Position numbers and translations under genes: made by a program. From the NCBI RefSeq assembly GCF_014773275.1, contig NZ_JACWMW010000002.1:806001-870000 (forward strand): a stretch of DNA of 64,000 nt, read 5' to 3'. Positions 52,139 through 60,955 of this stretch are shown here, in pieces (within the stretch, counting starts at the first letter, position 1; every line of letters starts with the position of its first letter). This stretch comes from Mucilaginibacter rigui. GTDB lineage: Bacteria > Bacteroidota > Bacteroidia > Sphingobacteriales > Sphingobacteriaceae. The notes beneath the pieces were generated by a model. It had not been told where the DNA came from and ran no database searches. It was given only the letters and a program-made list of their open reading frames with translations.

Positions 52139-52966
52139 ATGAAATTGAAACACTTATTATTAGCCGTTCTGTTCGTTTCCGCACTGCAATCGTGCGTGGT
52201 AATGTCGCCTAAAAAACACAAGGCATTATTAGCTGAGCGCGATTCATTGGCAACCCGCACTACCACTTTAGAAGAACAGGTATCAAAGCTAATAGCCGAT
52301 ACTTCGCGCATTCGTCAGGAGCTGGCAGGGCTAAAAGGTAACTATAGGTCATTAAACGATAAGTATAACGCCTTAGATAAAAATTATAATGCAAGTTCAT
52401 CAAAAGTTAGCCAGCTATCTACCGACCTGCAAAAACGCGAAGCCCGTTTAAAAGAAGTGGAAGAAATTCTGCGTAAGCGAGATGAAGCCACAAACGCGTT
52501 GAAAGAAAAACTACAGAAAGCCCTGCTTGGTTTTCAACAAAGCGGCTTAACTGTTGATATCCGCAATGGTAAAGTGTATGTATCATTAACTGATAAGCTA
52601 TTGTTCCCATCGGGCAGTATCGTTATCGACGATAAAGGTAAACAGGCGCTTAAACAACTGGCAGCTGTTTTAAATAAAGAAGCCGACATCAACATTGCTG
52701 TTGAAGGCCATACCGATAATAAAAAGATAAAGAACCTGGGCCAGATAAAGGATAACTGGGATCTGAGCGTGCTGCGCGCAACATCGGTAACCCGTTATTT
52801 AACCGAAACGGAAAATATTGACCCTAAAAGGTTAACTGCTACAGGTAAGGGCGAGTTCCAGCCGATAGATACAGCAAACACACCCGAGGCGCTTTCAAGA
52901 AACCGCCGTATCGAGATCGTATTATCACCAAAACTGGATGAATTGTACAACCTGATCAGTAAATAA
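52139..52966 (+). CDS. OmpA/MotB-domain lipoprotein with coiled coil
   Basis: The 275-residue protein begins MKLKHLLLAVLFVSALQSCVVMSPKK with lipobox LQSC, a lipoprotein. Residues about 30-125 form a coiled coil with heptads (ERDSLATRTTTLEEQVSKLIADTSRIRQELAGLKG, KVSQLSTDLQKREARLKEVEEILRKRDEATN). The C-terminal OmpA-like domain binds peptidoglycan: SLTDKLLFPSGSIVIDDKGKQALKQLAAVL, VEGHTDNKKIK (with the HTD core) and LSVLRATSVTRYLTETENIDPKRLTATGKGEFQPI, and RNRRIEIVLSP. It links the outer membrane to the wall. Terminator follows. Confidence 0.93.
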   Translation: MKLKHLLLAVLFVSALQSCVVMSPKKHKALLAERDSLATRTTTLEEQVSKLIADTSRIRQELAGLKGNYRSLNDKYNALDKNYNASSSKVSQLSTDLQKREARLKEVEEILRKRDEATNALKEKLQKALLGFQQSGLTVDIRNGKVYVSLTDKLLFPSGSIVIDDKGKQALKQLAAVLNKEADINIAVEGHTDNKKIKNLGQIKDNWDLSVLRATSVTRYLTETENIDPKRLTATGKGEFQPIDTANTPEALSRNRRIEIVLSPKLDELYNLISK

Positions 52967-53003
52967 AATAATCCATCTTGATAGTTGGATAATCCATTAT
53001 GTT

Positions 53004-53034
53004 AAATCCTCCACCTTGTGGGGGATTTTTTTTG
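53004..53034 (+). terminator. Terminator after OmpA-like gene
   Basis: AAATCCTCCAC, CTT loop, GTGGGGGATT followed by TTTTTT: a stem with one G-U pair and long T tail. Confidence 0.88.
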
Positions 53035-53134
53035 TCCATATTATTTTACATTAAGCGCGTTTTTTTACTGTAAATAATTATAAGCTTTTTATATATTCGT
53101 AAATCAGATAACCAATTAAGCTTGCCTATAAGCT

Positions 53135-54799
53135 ATGCCTGCAGATAAACATACATATTTACAAATACACCCGGCAGATAATGTGCTGGTAGCACTCACC
53201 AATCTTGCCGCGGGTACACCAATTGTTTTTAATGGGCAAACATTTAACCTGCTTACCCCGGTAGAAGTGAAGCATAAGTTTACCATAACAGCACTTGAAC
53301 CAGAAGCACCCATCCATATGTATGGTGTATTGGTTGGCAAAGCCAGTCAGTACATTGCCCGGGGAACGGCCTTAACAGTAGATAACATTAAACATGCATC
53401 TGATGATTTTAAATTGGGTAAGCGCAAAACAGAATGGACGGTACCTGCAGTTACAGAGAGCTATCGGGATAAAACATTTATGGGTTTCCATAGGGCAGAC
53501 GGCTCGGTAGGTACGGCCAATTATTGGCTGGTTATTCCGCTGGTTTTTTGTGAGAACAGGAATATTAATGTTTTAAAAGAGGCTTTATCAGCCAAACTGG
53601 GGTTTGCCAAACCGCGTGGATACGAGAGCGAAGTTGATAGCCTGGTAGAAATGTATCAGTCGGGCAAAACAGCGGCCGAAATATTAAATGCCGATCTTCA
53701 ATTATCACCCGAGGGGCAATCCCCTAAAAAATTATTTGAAAACATTGACGGGATAAAATTCCTGAACCATGATATGGGTTGCGGCGGTACGCGTACCGAT
53801 AGCGATGCACTTTGCGGGTTACTTGCAGGGTATATTACACATCCAAACGTGGCTGGTGCAACCGTTCTTAGCTTAGGATGCCAGCATGCGCAGGCAACGA
53901 TATTGCAAACCGAAATACAAAAACGCGACCCCAATTTTAGCAAACCATTGGTGATGCTGGAGCAGCAAAAAATAGGTACCGAAAGTAAATTACTGCATGA
54001 GGCGCTGAAGCAAACCTTTACCGGTTTAATGGAGGCTAATAAACAACAGCGTCAGCCCGCCCCCTTATCAAAGCTTTGTATCGGGCTGGAGTGCGGCGGC
54101 TCTGATGGTTTCTCGGGCATTTCGGCAAACCCAACACTGGGGTATTTGTCGGATATATTAGTAGGCCTTGGTGGTAGTGTTGTCCTTGCAGAATTCCCCG
54201 AGCTTTGCGGGGTGGAACAGGAGCTGAGTGACCGATGCGTGGATGAAACCGAAGCCATGAAATTTATGGACCTGATGCGCACCTACAACGCGCGCGCCGA
54301 GGCAGGTGGTTCAGGCTTTTACGCTAACCCATCGCCGGGTAACATCAGGGATGGGTTAATAACCGATGCCATCAAATCGGCAGGGGCGGCAAAAAAAGGC
54401 GGTACATCGCCGGTAACGGATGTGCTGGACTACCCTGAAAAGATAACCAAACCCGGCCTAAACCTGCTATGTACCCCGGGTAGCGATGTAGAAAGCACCA
54501 CGGCCGAAGTAGCATCGGGCGCAAACGTGGTTTTGTTTACAACGGGCCTTGGCACACCAACAGGTAACCCTGTTGCACCAGTTATAAAAGTAGCAACCAA
54601 CACGGCGGTGTTTAACCGGATGCCTGATATTATGGATATTAATTGCGGTACCATTATAGAGGGTGAAGAAACTATTGAACAATCGGCCACACGGATGTTG
54701 GATTATGTGATAGAAGTAGCCAGTGGCCGTAAACAGCCCAAGGCGGTAATATTAGGACAAGACGATTTTATCCCATGGAAAAGAGGGGTATCTTTATAA
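53135..54799 (+). CDS. UxaA-family sugar-acid dehydratase
   Basis: A 554-residue cytoplasmic dehydratase of the altronate/galactarate family. Start MPADKHTYLQIHPADNVLVAL; residues about 1-90 form the SAF domain, then the linker GFHRADGSVGTANYWLVIPLVFCENRN begins the catalytic part. Key segments: GIKFLNHDMGCGGTRTDSDALCGLLAGY, VLSLGCQHAQATILQTE, CIGLECGGSDGFSGISANPTLGYLSD and CGTIIEGEETIEQ. It carries both domains (UxaA_N SAF plus UxaA_C) in one chain. Next to an SDR, an FAH-type hydrolase and an amidohydrolase; this combination in Campylobacter and others is an L-fucose-type pathway, where UxaA-like proteins dehydrate L-fuconate to 2-keto-3-deoxy-L-fuconate. Altronate is the alternative substrate. 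Confidence 0.9.
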   Translation: MPADKHTYLQIHPADNVLVALTNLAAGTPIVFNGQTFNLLTPVEVKHKFTITALEPEAPIHMYGVLVGKASQYIARGTALTVDNIKHASDDFKLGKRKTEWTVPAVTESYRDKTFMGFHRADGSVGTANYWLVIPLVFCENRNINVLKEALSAKLGFAKPRGYESEVDSLVEMYQSGKTAAEILNADLQLSPEGQSPKKLFENIDGIKFLNHDMGCGGTRTDSDALCGLLAGYITHPNVAGATVLSLGCQHAQATILQTEIQKRDPNFSKPLVMLEQQKIGTESKLLHEALKQTFTGLMEANKQQRQPAPLSKLCIGLECGGSDGFSGISANPTLGYLSDILVGLGGSVVLAEFPELCGVEQELSDRCVDETEAMKFMDLMRTYNARAEAGGSGFYANPSPGNIRDGLITDAIKSAGAAKKGGTSPVTDVLDYPEKITKPGLNLLCTPGSDVESTTAEVASGANVVLFTTGLGTPTGNPVAPVIKVATNTAVFNRMPDIMDINCGTIIEGEETIEQSATRMLDYVIEVASGRKQPKAVILGQDDFIPWKRGVSL

Positions 54800-54808
54800 A
54801 ACGGATAT

Positions 54809-55573
54809 ATGTTTAGCTTAAAGAACAAACACGCGGTAATTACAGGCGGTGGCAGCGGGATAGGCCGGGCTATTTCGGTACTATTTGCCAAACAAGGCGC
54901 TACGGTGCACATTATCGAACTGAATGCCGATGCGGCCGCGCAAACCATCAAAGAAATTGAAGGTGCCGGTGGAACTGCTTTCGGCTATACAGCAGACATT
55001 AGTAAGCAGGAGCAGGTGCTGGATGTATTTAAACAAGCAGGGCGTATTGATATACTGGTGAACAATGCCGGTATTGCACATGTGGGCAACCTGGAGGGGA
55101 CAACCGAAGCTGACCTGGACCGCATATACAATGTGAATATTAAAGGCGCTTACAATGCGTTGTATGCCGCCATTCCGGGGATGAAGGCTAACGGCGGCGG
55201 GGTTATCCTTAACATGGCATCAATAGCAGCATGGGTAGGCATAGCCGATAGGTTTGCTTACTCCATGAGCAAGGGGGCTGTGATGGCCATGAGCCTGTCT
55301 GTAGCACGAGATTACCTGGCCGATAACATTCGCTGCAACAGTATATCCCCTGCAAGGGTACATACACCTTTTGTGGATGGGTTTATAGCCAAAAATTACA
55401 CAGGCCGCGAGGATGAGATCTTTGAAAAACTATCAAAAAGCCAACCCATAGGCCGTATGGGCAAACCCGAAGAAGTTGCCGCGCTGGCCCTGTACCTGTG
55501 CAGTGACGAGGCAGGCTTTATCACCGGCTGCGATTACCCTATTGACGGCGGGTTTATAAAATTGAACAACTAA
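54809..55573 (+). CDS. Short-chain dehydrogenase (2-keto-3-deoxy-sugar-acid dehydrogenase candidate)
   Basis: A 254-residue classical SDR. NAD-binding motif ITGGGSGIGRAISVLFA (Gly-rich), NNAGIAHVG, and the catalytic set Ser in NMASIAAWVG, Tyr-Ser-Met-Ser-Lys in FAYSMSKGAVMAMSLSVA. C-terminal motif YLCSDEAGFITGCDYPIDGGF. Only nine bases separate it from the dehydratase gene, so they share a transcript. In the fuconate route the SDR oxidises 2-keto-3-deoxy-L-fuconate to the 2,4-diketo acid. It could instead be an L-fucose dehydrogenase; both are SDRs. Confidence 0.9.
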   Translation: MFSLKNKHAVITGGGSGIGRAISVLFAKQGATVHIIELNADAAAQTIKEIEGAGGTAFGYTADISKQEQVLDVFKQAGRIDILVNNAGIAHVGNLEGTTEADLDRIYNVNIKGAYNALYAAIPGMKANGGGVILNMASIAAWVGIADRFAYSMSKGAVMAMSLSVARDYLADNIRCNSISPARVHTPFVDGFIAKNYTGREDEIFEKLSKSQPIGRMGKPEEVAALALYLCSDEAGFITGCDYPIDGGFIKLNN

Positions 55574-55600
55574 TTTATATTGAATAGAGAATGGTTGATG

Positions 55601-55683
55601 AGTGAGTGGTTGATAGTTCGCTAAGCTATTAGGTACAGGCACACAATTCAACCATTAACCACTTAACTAATCAACTACTCACT
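55601..55683 (+). repeat. Inverted repeat upstream of the FAH-type gene
   Basis: AGTGAGTGGTTGAT (55601-55614) pairs with ATCAACTACTCACT (55670-55683) with a single G-U mismatch, and the intervening AACCATTAACC continues the similarity. The whole 55580-55686 piece is a dispersed GTTGAT/ATCAAC repeat. It leaves three bases before the ATG at 55687, so the 5' end of the downstream coding sequence can be hidden in the mRNA. Confidence 0.6.
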
Positions 55684-55686
55684 AAT

Positions 55687-56544
55687 ATGAAACTGATACG
55701 ATACGGGGCTGCCGGTAAAGAGAAAACCGGGGTTATTATTGATGATATAAAATACGATACATCAGCCTTTGGTGAAGATTATAACGAAGCCTTTTTTGAG
55801 AACGACGGACTGAACAGGTTACAGCAGTTCATCAACACCAATAAACATACTTTAACCAAAATTGCCGACGGCGAACGTCTGGGCAGCCCTGTTGCGCGCC
55901 CTTCAAAAATTGTATGTATCGGGTTGAACTATAAAGACCACGCCGAAGAAACCAACGCGCCTTTACCAAAAGAGCCGATCCTATTCTTTAAATCAACCAC
56001 CGCATTGGTTGGGCCGAATGATGATATTATCATCCCTAAAAACTCTGTTAAGACGGATTGGGAGGTGGAACTGGCTGTAGTGATAGGCAAAAAAGCATCG
56101 TACGTAGAAGAAAGCGAAGCCATGGATTACGTTGCGGGTTATGCGCTGCATAATGATGTATCCGAAAGGGAGTTCCAATTGGAGCGTAACGGTACCTGGG
56201 ATAAAGGTAAAGGTTGCGACACCTTTGCGCCTATAGGTCCGTTTTTGGCTACCGCCGATGAAATAAAGGATGTACATAACTTACGCCTTTGGTTAACCCT
56301 TAACGGCAAAACCATGCAGGATGGCAGCACCTCCAACCTGATCTTTAACATTGCGCATCTCATATCATACACCAGCCAGTTCATGACCTTGCTGCCTGGC
56401 GATATTATTTCAACCGGTACACCTGCAGGTGTGGGCTTGGGCTTTAAACCCCCGCTTTACTTAAAGCCAGGCGATGTGGTTGAGCTTGGTATTGATGGCC
56501 TGGGCAAAGCCCGCCAAGTGCTGAAAGCTTATGCGAAAAATTGA
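55687..56544 (+). CDS. Fumarylacetoacetate hydrolase family enzyme (2,4-diketo-3-deoxy acid hydrolase candidate)
   Basis: A 285-residue FAH-fold hydrolase. Metal and catalytic segments: GLNYKDHAEETNAPLPKEPILFFKSTTALVG, DWEVELAVVIGKKASYV, YVAGYALHNDVSEREFQLE and GDIISTGTPAGVGLG. In the L-fuconate and L-rhamnonate routes, this type of enzyme cleaves the 2,4-diketo-3-deoxy acid to pyruvate and lactate. It follows the SDR by about 110 bases and the amidohydrolase overlaps its 3' end by 14 bases. Confidence 0.93.
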   Translation: MKLIRYGAAGKEKTGVIIDDIKYDTSAFGEDYNEAFFENDGLNRLQQFINTNKHTLTKIADGERLGSPVARPSKIVCIGLNYKDHAEETNAPLPKEPILFFKSTTALVGPNDDIIIPKNSVKTDWEVELAVVIGKKASYVEESEAMDYVAGYALHNDVSEREFQLERNGTWDKGKGCDTFAPIGPFLATADEIKDVHNLRLWLTLNGKTMQDGSTSNLIFNIAHLISYTSQFMTLLPGDIISTGTPAGVGLGFKPPLYLKPGDVVELGIDGLGKARQVLKAYAKN

Positions 56545-57367
56545 TAGTCACCAGCATTTTTGGGTTTACGATAAACAGAGGCATGCCTGGATTGACGATA
56601 CTATGCAGGCATGCCAGCGGGATTTTTTACCCGCCGATGTGCAGCCCATTTTGCAACAAAACAGCATTGAAGGCTGCGTTGCTATACAGGTAGACCAAAC
56701 CGAAGCCGACAATGATTTCACGCTTGGCCTTGCCGAAAACAACAGCTTTATAAAAGGCATTGTTGGCTGGGTTGACTTGCAGGCAGATAATATTGAAGAA
56801 CGCCTGCAGCATTACAGCAGCATCAAACTGATGAAAGGCTTCCGGCATATTCTTCAGGGCGAGCCAGATGATAAATTTATGCTGGATGCAAAGTTTATGT
56901 ACGGCATAAGCTTATTAAATAAATACGGATTTAGTTATGATATCCTCATCAAACCCCATCATTTGCCTTACGCTATAGAACTGATGGCCGCCTTCCCGGA
57001 TCAGCGCTTTGTGATAGACCATCTGGCTAAACCTTTTATAAAGGCAAGGAAGATTAACGGATGGAAAGAGGGGATGGAGGCCCTGGCAGCTTATCCAAAT
57101 GTATCCTGCAAAATATCGGGCATGGTAACCGAGGCCGATTGGAACAACTGGAAGCCCGAAGATTTTACGCCTTACCTTGATGTAGTATTTGATGTGTTTG
57201 GCGCAAAGCGCGTAATGTATGGCTCCGACTGGCCGGTGTGTAATGTTGCCGGAGGATATGCGGGTGTTTTAAATATCATCGAAAATTATATTAACCGTTT
57301 AACACAAAATGAGCAGGAGCATTTCTGGGCTAAAAATGCTATCGAATTTTACCGGTTAGATGATTAG
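56531..57367 (+). CDS. Amidohydrolase 2 family lactonase (L-fuconolactonase-like)
   Basis: A 278-residue metal-dependent hydrolase of COG3618. Metal-binding motif KIDSHQHFWVYDKQRHAWI, then IQVDQTEADNDFTLGLAEN, KLMKGFRHILQGEPDD, VIDHLAKPFIKARKINGW and VMYGSDWPVCNVAGG. Such proteins hydrolyse L-fucono-1,5-lactone or related sugar lactones to the acid, feeding the dehydratase above. The start codon is inside the FAH gene (14-base overlap), so it is translationally coupled. Its 3' end overlaps the convergent APC permease gene by 29 bases. Confidence 0.92.
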   Translation: MRKIDSHQHFWVYDKQRHAWIDDTMQACQRDFLPADVQPILQQNSIEGCVAIQVDQTEADNDFTLGLAENNSFIKGIVGWVDLQADNIEERLQHYSSIKLMKGFRHILQGEPDDKFMLDAKFMYGISLLNKYGFSYDILIKPHHLPYAIELMAAFPDQRFVIDHLAKPFIKARKINGWKEGMEALAAYPNVSCKISGMVTEADWNNWKPEDFTPYLDVVFDVFGAKRVMYGSDWPVCNVAGGYAGVLNIIENYINRLTQNEQEHFWAKNAIEFYRLDD

Positions 57368-58709
57368 CATTAACAGATTTAAACGGCCACTCTTTATTCA
57401 CTTTTGCTTTGGTGAAATATACAATTGTGCCCAGGGCGATGGCGCTTAAGCCACCCAGCACCATGTGGAAGCCGGTTGATATTAAAATTCCTACCCACAT
57501 CGCGATAGCCAAAAATATTGGTAAGGGGAACAATGGCATTTTATAAGGGAATTGGGTTTCACTTTTCTTTCGTCGCAGCAGGTATAAGCCCAGGGCTTGC
57601 GATATGAACTGGATCAGTATCCGCATGGCTAGTATAGCGCTTATTACATCGCTTAGCTTGAACAACAGGCTAAATACAAAAGCTATCCCACCCAAAACTA
57701 ATAACGATACATATGGGAAATTTCCTTTTGGATGCAATTTGGCAAATATTTTAAAGAATGCGCCATCTGCCGCAGCAGCATAAGGTATACGGCTGTAACC
57801 AAGCGTAGCCGAGAATACGGATGAGAAGGCTACCAACAATATAAGGCAGGTAACTATTTTTGCCGCCGTATGGCCTGATAGCCGCTCCATAAATTCGCTT
57901 ACCACAAACTGGCTATCCTTAGCATGCTGCCATGGTATAACGCTTACCACACTCACATTCATCAGCATATAAAGTATGGCAATACCCGCTATGGAAATAA
58001 ACATACTTTTCGGTATGTTTTTAGATGGGTTAACAATTTCGCCGCCTAAATGGCAAACATTATAATATCCTAAATAGCTATAAACGCTTTTTACACTGGC
58101 AAAACCAATAGCCGCAACAAAGGCGTAGTTAACGGTAAGCCCATCATTAATATGTTTTATGGGGGATAAGAAGTTGCCATGTGCCAAACCTCCGGCAATG
58201 ATCCATACCATGGTGAGTAACACGCCAACCCAAAGCACCATGCTTATTTTACCTATAGATTCTATTTTGCGGTAAAGCAATATAATAATACATACAACAA
58301 CACTCCCGCTCATTATCCGTTCCTGGGTGCGGGTTAGGGGTAACAGGTAAGAAAAGTATTTTGAAAACCCGATGGCGGCAGATGCGATAACAAGGGGAGC
58401 CTGTATCATGGTTTGCCACACAAATAAAAAGCTCATGAGTTTACCCGGGCCCTTTTTGCCATAGGTTTCTTTCAGGAAGTTATACGAGCCGCCGGCCATA
58501 GGGAAAGCCGCACCAAGTTCGCTCCAAACCATGGCATCAATAAATGACAGTAATGCACCAGCCAGCCAGGCATATAAGAACCACGGCCCGTTCATCATGC
58601 TAATTACCATAGGTAAAGTAATGAACGGCCCTATACCGACCATGTCGGTCATGTTTATTGCGGTGGCTTGCGCCAGGCCCAAACGTCTTGCTAAAGTAGT
58701 TTCAGCCAT
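57339..58709 (-). CDS. APC-superfamily permease
   Basis: Inner-membrane transporter of 456 residues with twelve helices (VGIGPFITLPMVISMMNGPWFLYAWLAG, GAAFPMAGGSYNFLKETYGKKGPGKLMSFLFVWQ, NHIVLLAFSSVFSATLGYSRIPYAAAADGAFF). The N-terminal GIGPFITLP element is the APC substrate-binding loop. It belongs to the amino acid/polyamine/organocation group; a sugar role is not known for this family. It converges on the sugar-acid cluster (3' ends overlap by 29 bases) but shares no promoter with it, so it may be unrelated. Substrate unknown. Confidence 0.85.
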   Translation of the reverse strand: MAETTLARRLGLAQATAINMTDMVGIGPFITLPMVISMMNGPWFLYAWLAGALLSFIDAMVWSELGAAFPMAGGSYNFLKETYGKKGPGKLMSFLFVWQTMIQAPLVIASAAIGFSKYFSYLLPLTRTQERIMSGSVVVCIIILLYRKIESIGKISMVLWVGVLLTMVWIIAGGLAHGNFLSPIKHINDGLTVNYAFVAAIGFASVKSVYSYLGYYNVCHLGGEIVNPSKNIPKSMFISIAGIAILYMLMNVSVVSVIPWQHAKDSQFVVSEFMERLSGHTAAKIVTCLILLVAFSSVFSATLGYSRIPYAAAADGAFFKIFAKLHPKGNFPYVSLLVLGGIAFVFSLLFKLSDVISAILAMRILIQFISQALGLYLLRRKKSETQFPYKMPLFPLPIFLAIAMWVGILISTGFHMVLGGLSAIALGTIVYFTKAKVNKEWPFKSVNANHLTGKIR

Positions 58710-58901
58710 GCAGTTTTTTAAACGAAAGAAATTAATCAGTTAACAGTACAAAAATAACGTTAAGGTGTAATGGTCAAAATTTATTGGGTCAGTGGTTTGT
58801 AATGAGTTTTTTAACAGCAATAAATATCTTAAATATACCTGCTTTTGGGTATATATCAGCGATGTAAATAAGCTTAATATTGATCAACTAAACTCTTTAC
58901 C

Positions 58902-60662
58902 ATGAACAAGATACATCAGCTAAGCAAATACTTTTTAGGGCTCATTTGCGTTGTGTTGTTTGCAGCATCATGTAAAAAAAGTGATCCTGTTACCCCAAAA
59001 CCTGTTGAGCCTGCAAAACCAACTGTTGCAGAGGTTACAACCAGTGTAAATACGGCACTTACCGGCAAGGATACGCTAAGCCAGTTTGCAGCAATGTTTA
59101 AAGCTGCCGGGCTTACCCAGGCAGAGGTAGATGCAGGTGTAACCGTTTTTGCGCCATCTAACAAAGCCTACACGTTAAAAACAACAAGTATAAAAAAAGT
59201 AACGGCTAATACAGATGTGTACCTGCCCGATTCTTCGGTGGTGAAAGATTACATTGTACCGGGTAAGGTAGATATAACTAAAACAACCAGTGGTACAATC
59301 TTTACCGCACTTAGCGGCAAAAAACTGGTTTTAACCAAAGTGGGGGATAAATGGCTTTTGAATGGTGTTTTCTTAAATATAACAGTACTATCAACAGGTG
59401 ATAACGCTGTGGTATTTAGCATTGCCGGGTTACTTAACACCAGTACCCTGCCGCGTATTACAGGCGTAGCTGATGTAAAAACCTTCCCGGGCTGGCTGCT
59501 AACCATATACGGAGCTAACTTAGGCCTTACTGCCGATAAAAATATAGTTAAAATTGATGGAATTGCAGCCACTGTACACACCGCCAGTCCGGATTCATTA
59601 ATAATAACAGTACCGCAAGGCGTACAAGCCGGCATTTTAACTATAGATACTAAAGGGCGTACCATAACTGCCCCACAAAATTTAACCGTGCAAAAAGCAA
59701 ATGTTACAACTATAGCGGGCAGTGGCGGTGGCCCTGTACAAGGCGTTGCGCTTGATGCGGCTGATAATGTTTACTGGACAGATAATTACTATAGCGGTAA
59801 TACTGCAGCAGCCAGGCTTGTAAAATACAGCGCGGGGCAGATCTCCTACTATAGGCCTACATTCCCGAACCCTAACGGGGATGGTAAAAATATCCCGGTT
59901 TTAAATAGTAAAACAACATTGTGGGCCATTGCTGCAAACAGCCAGGGCCAAATATATTTTGCAACACAATCAAGCCCGGATACAGCAGGTTATAGAGGGA
60001 TATTCCGTATAAATGCAGCCACCCCTACAACTGCAGAGTGGTGGACCGGTTTTGGGGCAAGCGCTACTGCTACCACTAAAGATAATCTTTGGGTGAGTAC
60101 ATCGGCAGTTACCTTTGATAAGCAGGATAATTTTTACGTATATAATAGTGGTAATGTGCAAAAAATAACCCCGGGCGGTGCGGTAAGCGTTGTGATAGAC
60201 GCTGTTGCCTTTAAATCGGCCGAGCCGACCGTTAAAACGGTGTCATCATACGGCATCGCACTTTCGGGCTCAACAACCTATGTGTCTGATGCAACAAACG
60301 GCCGGGTTTGGGTAAAAGATAATAGCGGGTTAAAGGTATTGGCCGGTAACAACACCCATGTTGCAAAAGATGGTGTAGGCACAGCCGCACAGTTTGGCGC
60401 ACCATTTGGCATTGTGCTTGATAAAAAAGGCAACCTGTATGTTTGTGATAATGACTACGGCACCTCGAAGTTTATTATACGTATGATAAACCCGCGTGGT
60501 GTGGTTACCACCATTGCAGGTGGTGCGGGTGCGGGAACCGATATTGATGGTATTGGCGCAGCAGCCGGATTTAACGGGGTAAATGCCATTGCAGTTGACA
60601 GTAAAGGTACGCTGTATGTTGGTACAGATGCAGGAACTATCAGGAAAATAACTTTTCAATAA
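58902..60662 (+). CDS. Surface lipoprotein with fasciclin, IPT/TIG and NHL repeats
   Basis: The 586-residue protein starts MNKIHQLSKYFLGLICVVLFAASCKKSDP with lipobox AASC. Residues about 45-190 form a fasciclin (FAS1) domain (VTVFAPSNKAYTLKT, VVKDYIVPGKVDITKT, GVFLNITVLSTGDN), 190-270 an IPT/TIG immunoglobulin-like domain (PRITGVADVKTFPGWLLTIYGANLG), and the rest NHL/SMP-30-like propeller repeats (GVALDAADNVYWTDNYY, AQFGAPFGIVLDKKGNLYVCDND, GVNAIAVDSKGTLYVGTDAGTIRKI). A cell-surface adhesion or polysaccharide-binding protein is plausible. Its own terminator follows; a related gene comes next. Confidence 0.85.
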   Translation: MNKIHQLSKYFLGLICVVLFAASCKKSDPVTPKPVEPAKPTVAEVTTSVNTALTGKDTLSQFAAMFKAAGLTQAEVDAGVTVFAPSNKAYTLKTTSIKKVTANTDVYLPDSSVVKDYIVPGKVDITKTTSGTIFTALSGKKLVLTKVGDKWLLNGVFLNITVLSTGDNAVVFSIAGLLNTSTLPRITGVADVKTFPGWLLTIYGANLGLTADKNIVKIDGIAATVHTASPDSLIITVPQGVQAGILTIDTKGRTITAPQNLTVQKANVTTIAGSGGGPVQGVALDAADNVYWTDNYYSGNTAAARLVKYSAGQISYYRPTFPNPNGDGKNIPVLNSKTTLWAIAANSQGQIYFATQSSPDTAGYRGIFRINAATPTTAEWWTGFGASATATTKDNLWVSTSAVTFDKQDNFYVYNSGNVQKITPGGAVSVVIDAVAFKSAEPTVKTVSSYGIALSGSTTYVSDATNGRVWVKDNSGLKVLAGNNTHVAKDGVGTAAQFGAPFGIVLDKKGNLYVCDNDYGTSKFIIRMINPRGVVTTIAGGAGAGTDIDGIGAAAGFNGVNAIAVDSKGTLYVGTDAGTIRKITFQ

Positions 60663-60686
60663 TAGTAGAAATAGTAATTAAGTATG

Positions 60687-60713
60687 GCCCCGGCGTTATG
60701 CCGGGGCTTTTTT
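60687..60713 (+). terminator. Terminator after the fasciclin-NHL gene
   Basis: GCCCCGGC, GTTAT loop, GCCGGGGC, TTTTTT. Eight-base GC-rich stem, classic form. Confidence 0.92.
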
Positions 60714-60955
60714 GTTTATAAAAGTTTCTATGCCCGTTGCATACCAGTTTAATCGGCACATTTACAGCACTTACCGATACATTGTTGTATAGGGTGTTTC
60801 AAACCGCTTTATTTAAACGTATAGCTAATTGTAACATGCTTGTTTCTTTAACATTGTTTAACATACACAGCCTTACATCTTAATAGAATAACATTCAAAT
60901 TAGTGCCCAGATCCTACACCTGCTTTTACTGTTAACACTCTTTACCTCAATTTAC

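Noticed and set aside
57339..57367. Misplaced end of the APC or amidohydrolase gene
   Set aside because: Both frames keep family sequence up to their stops, so the 29-base convergent overlap appears real.
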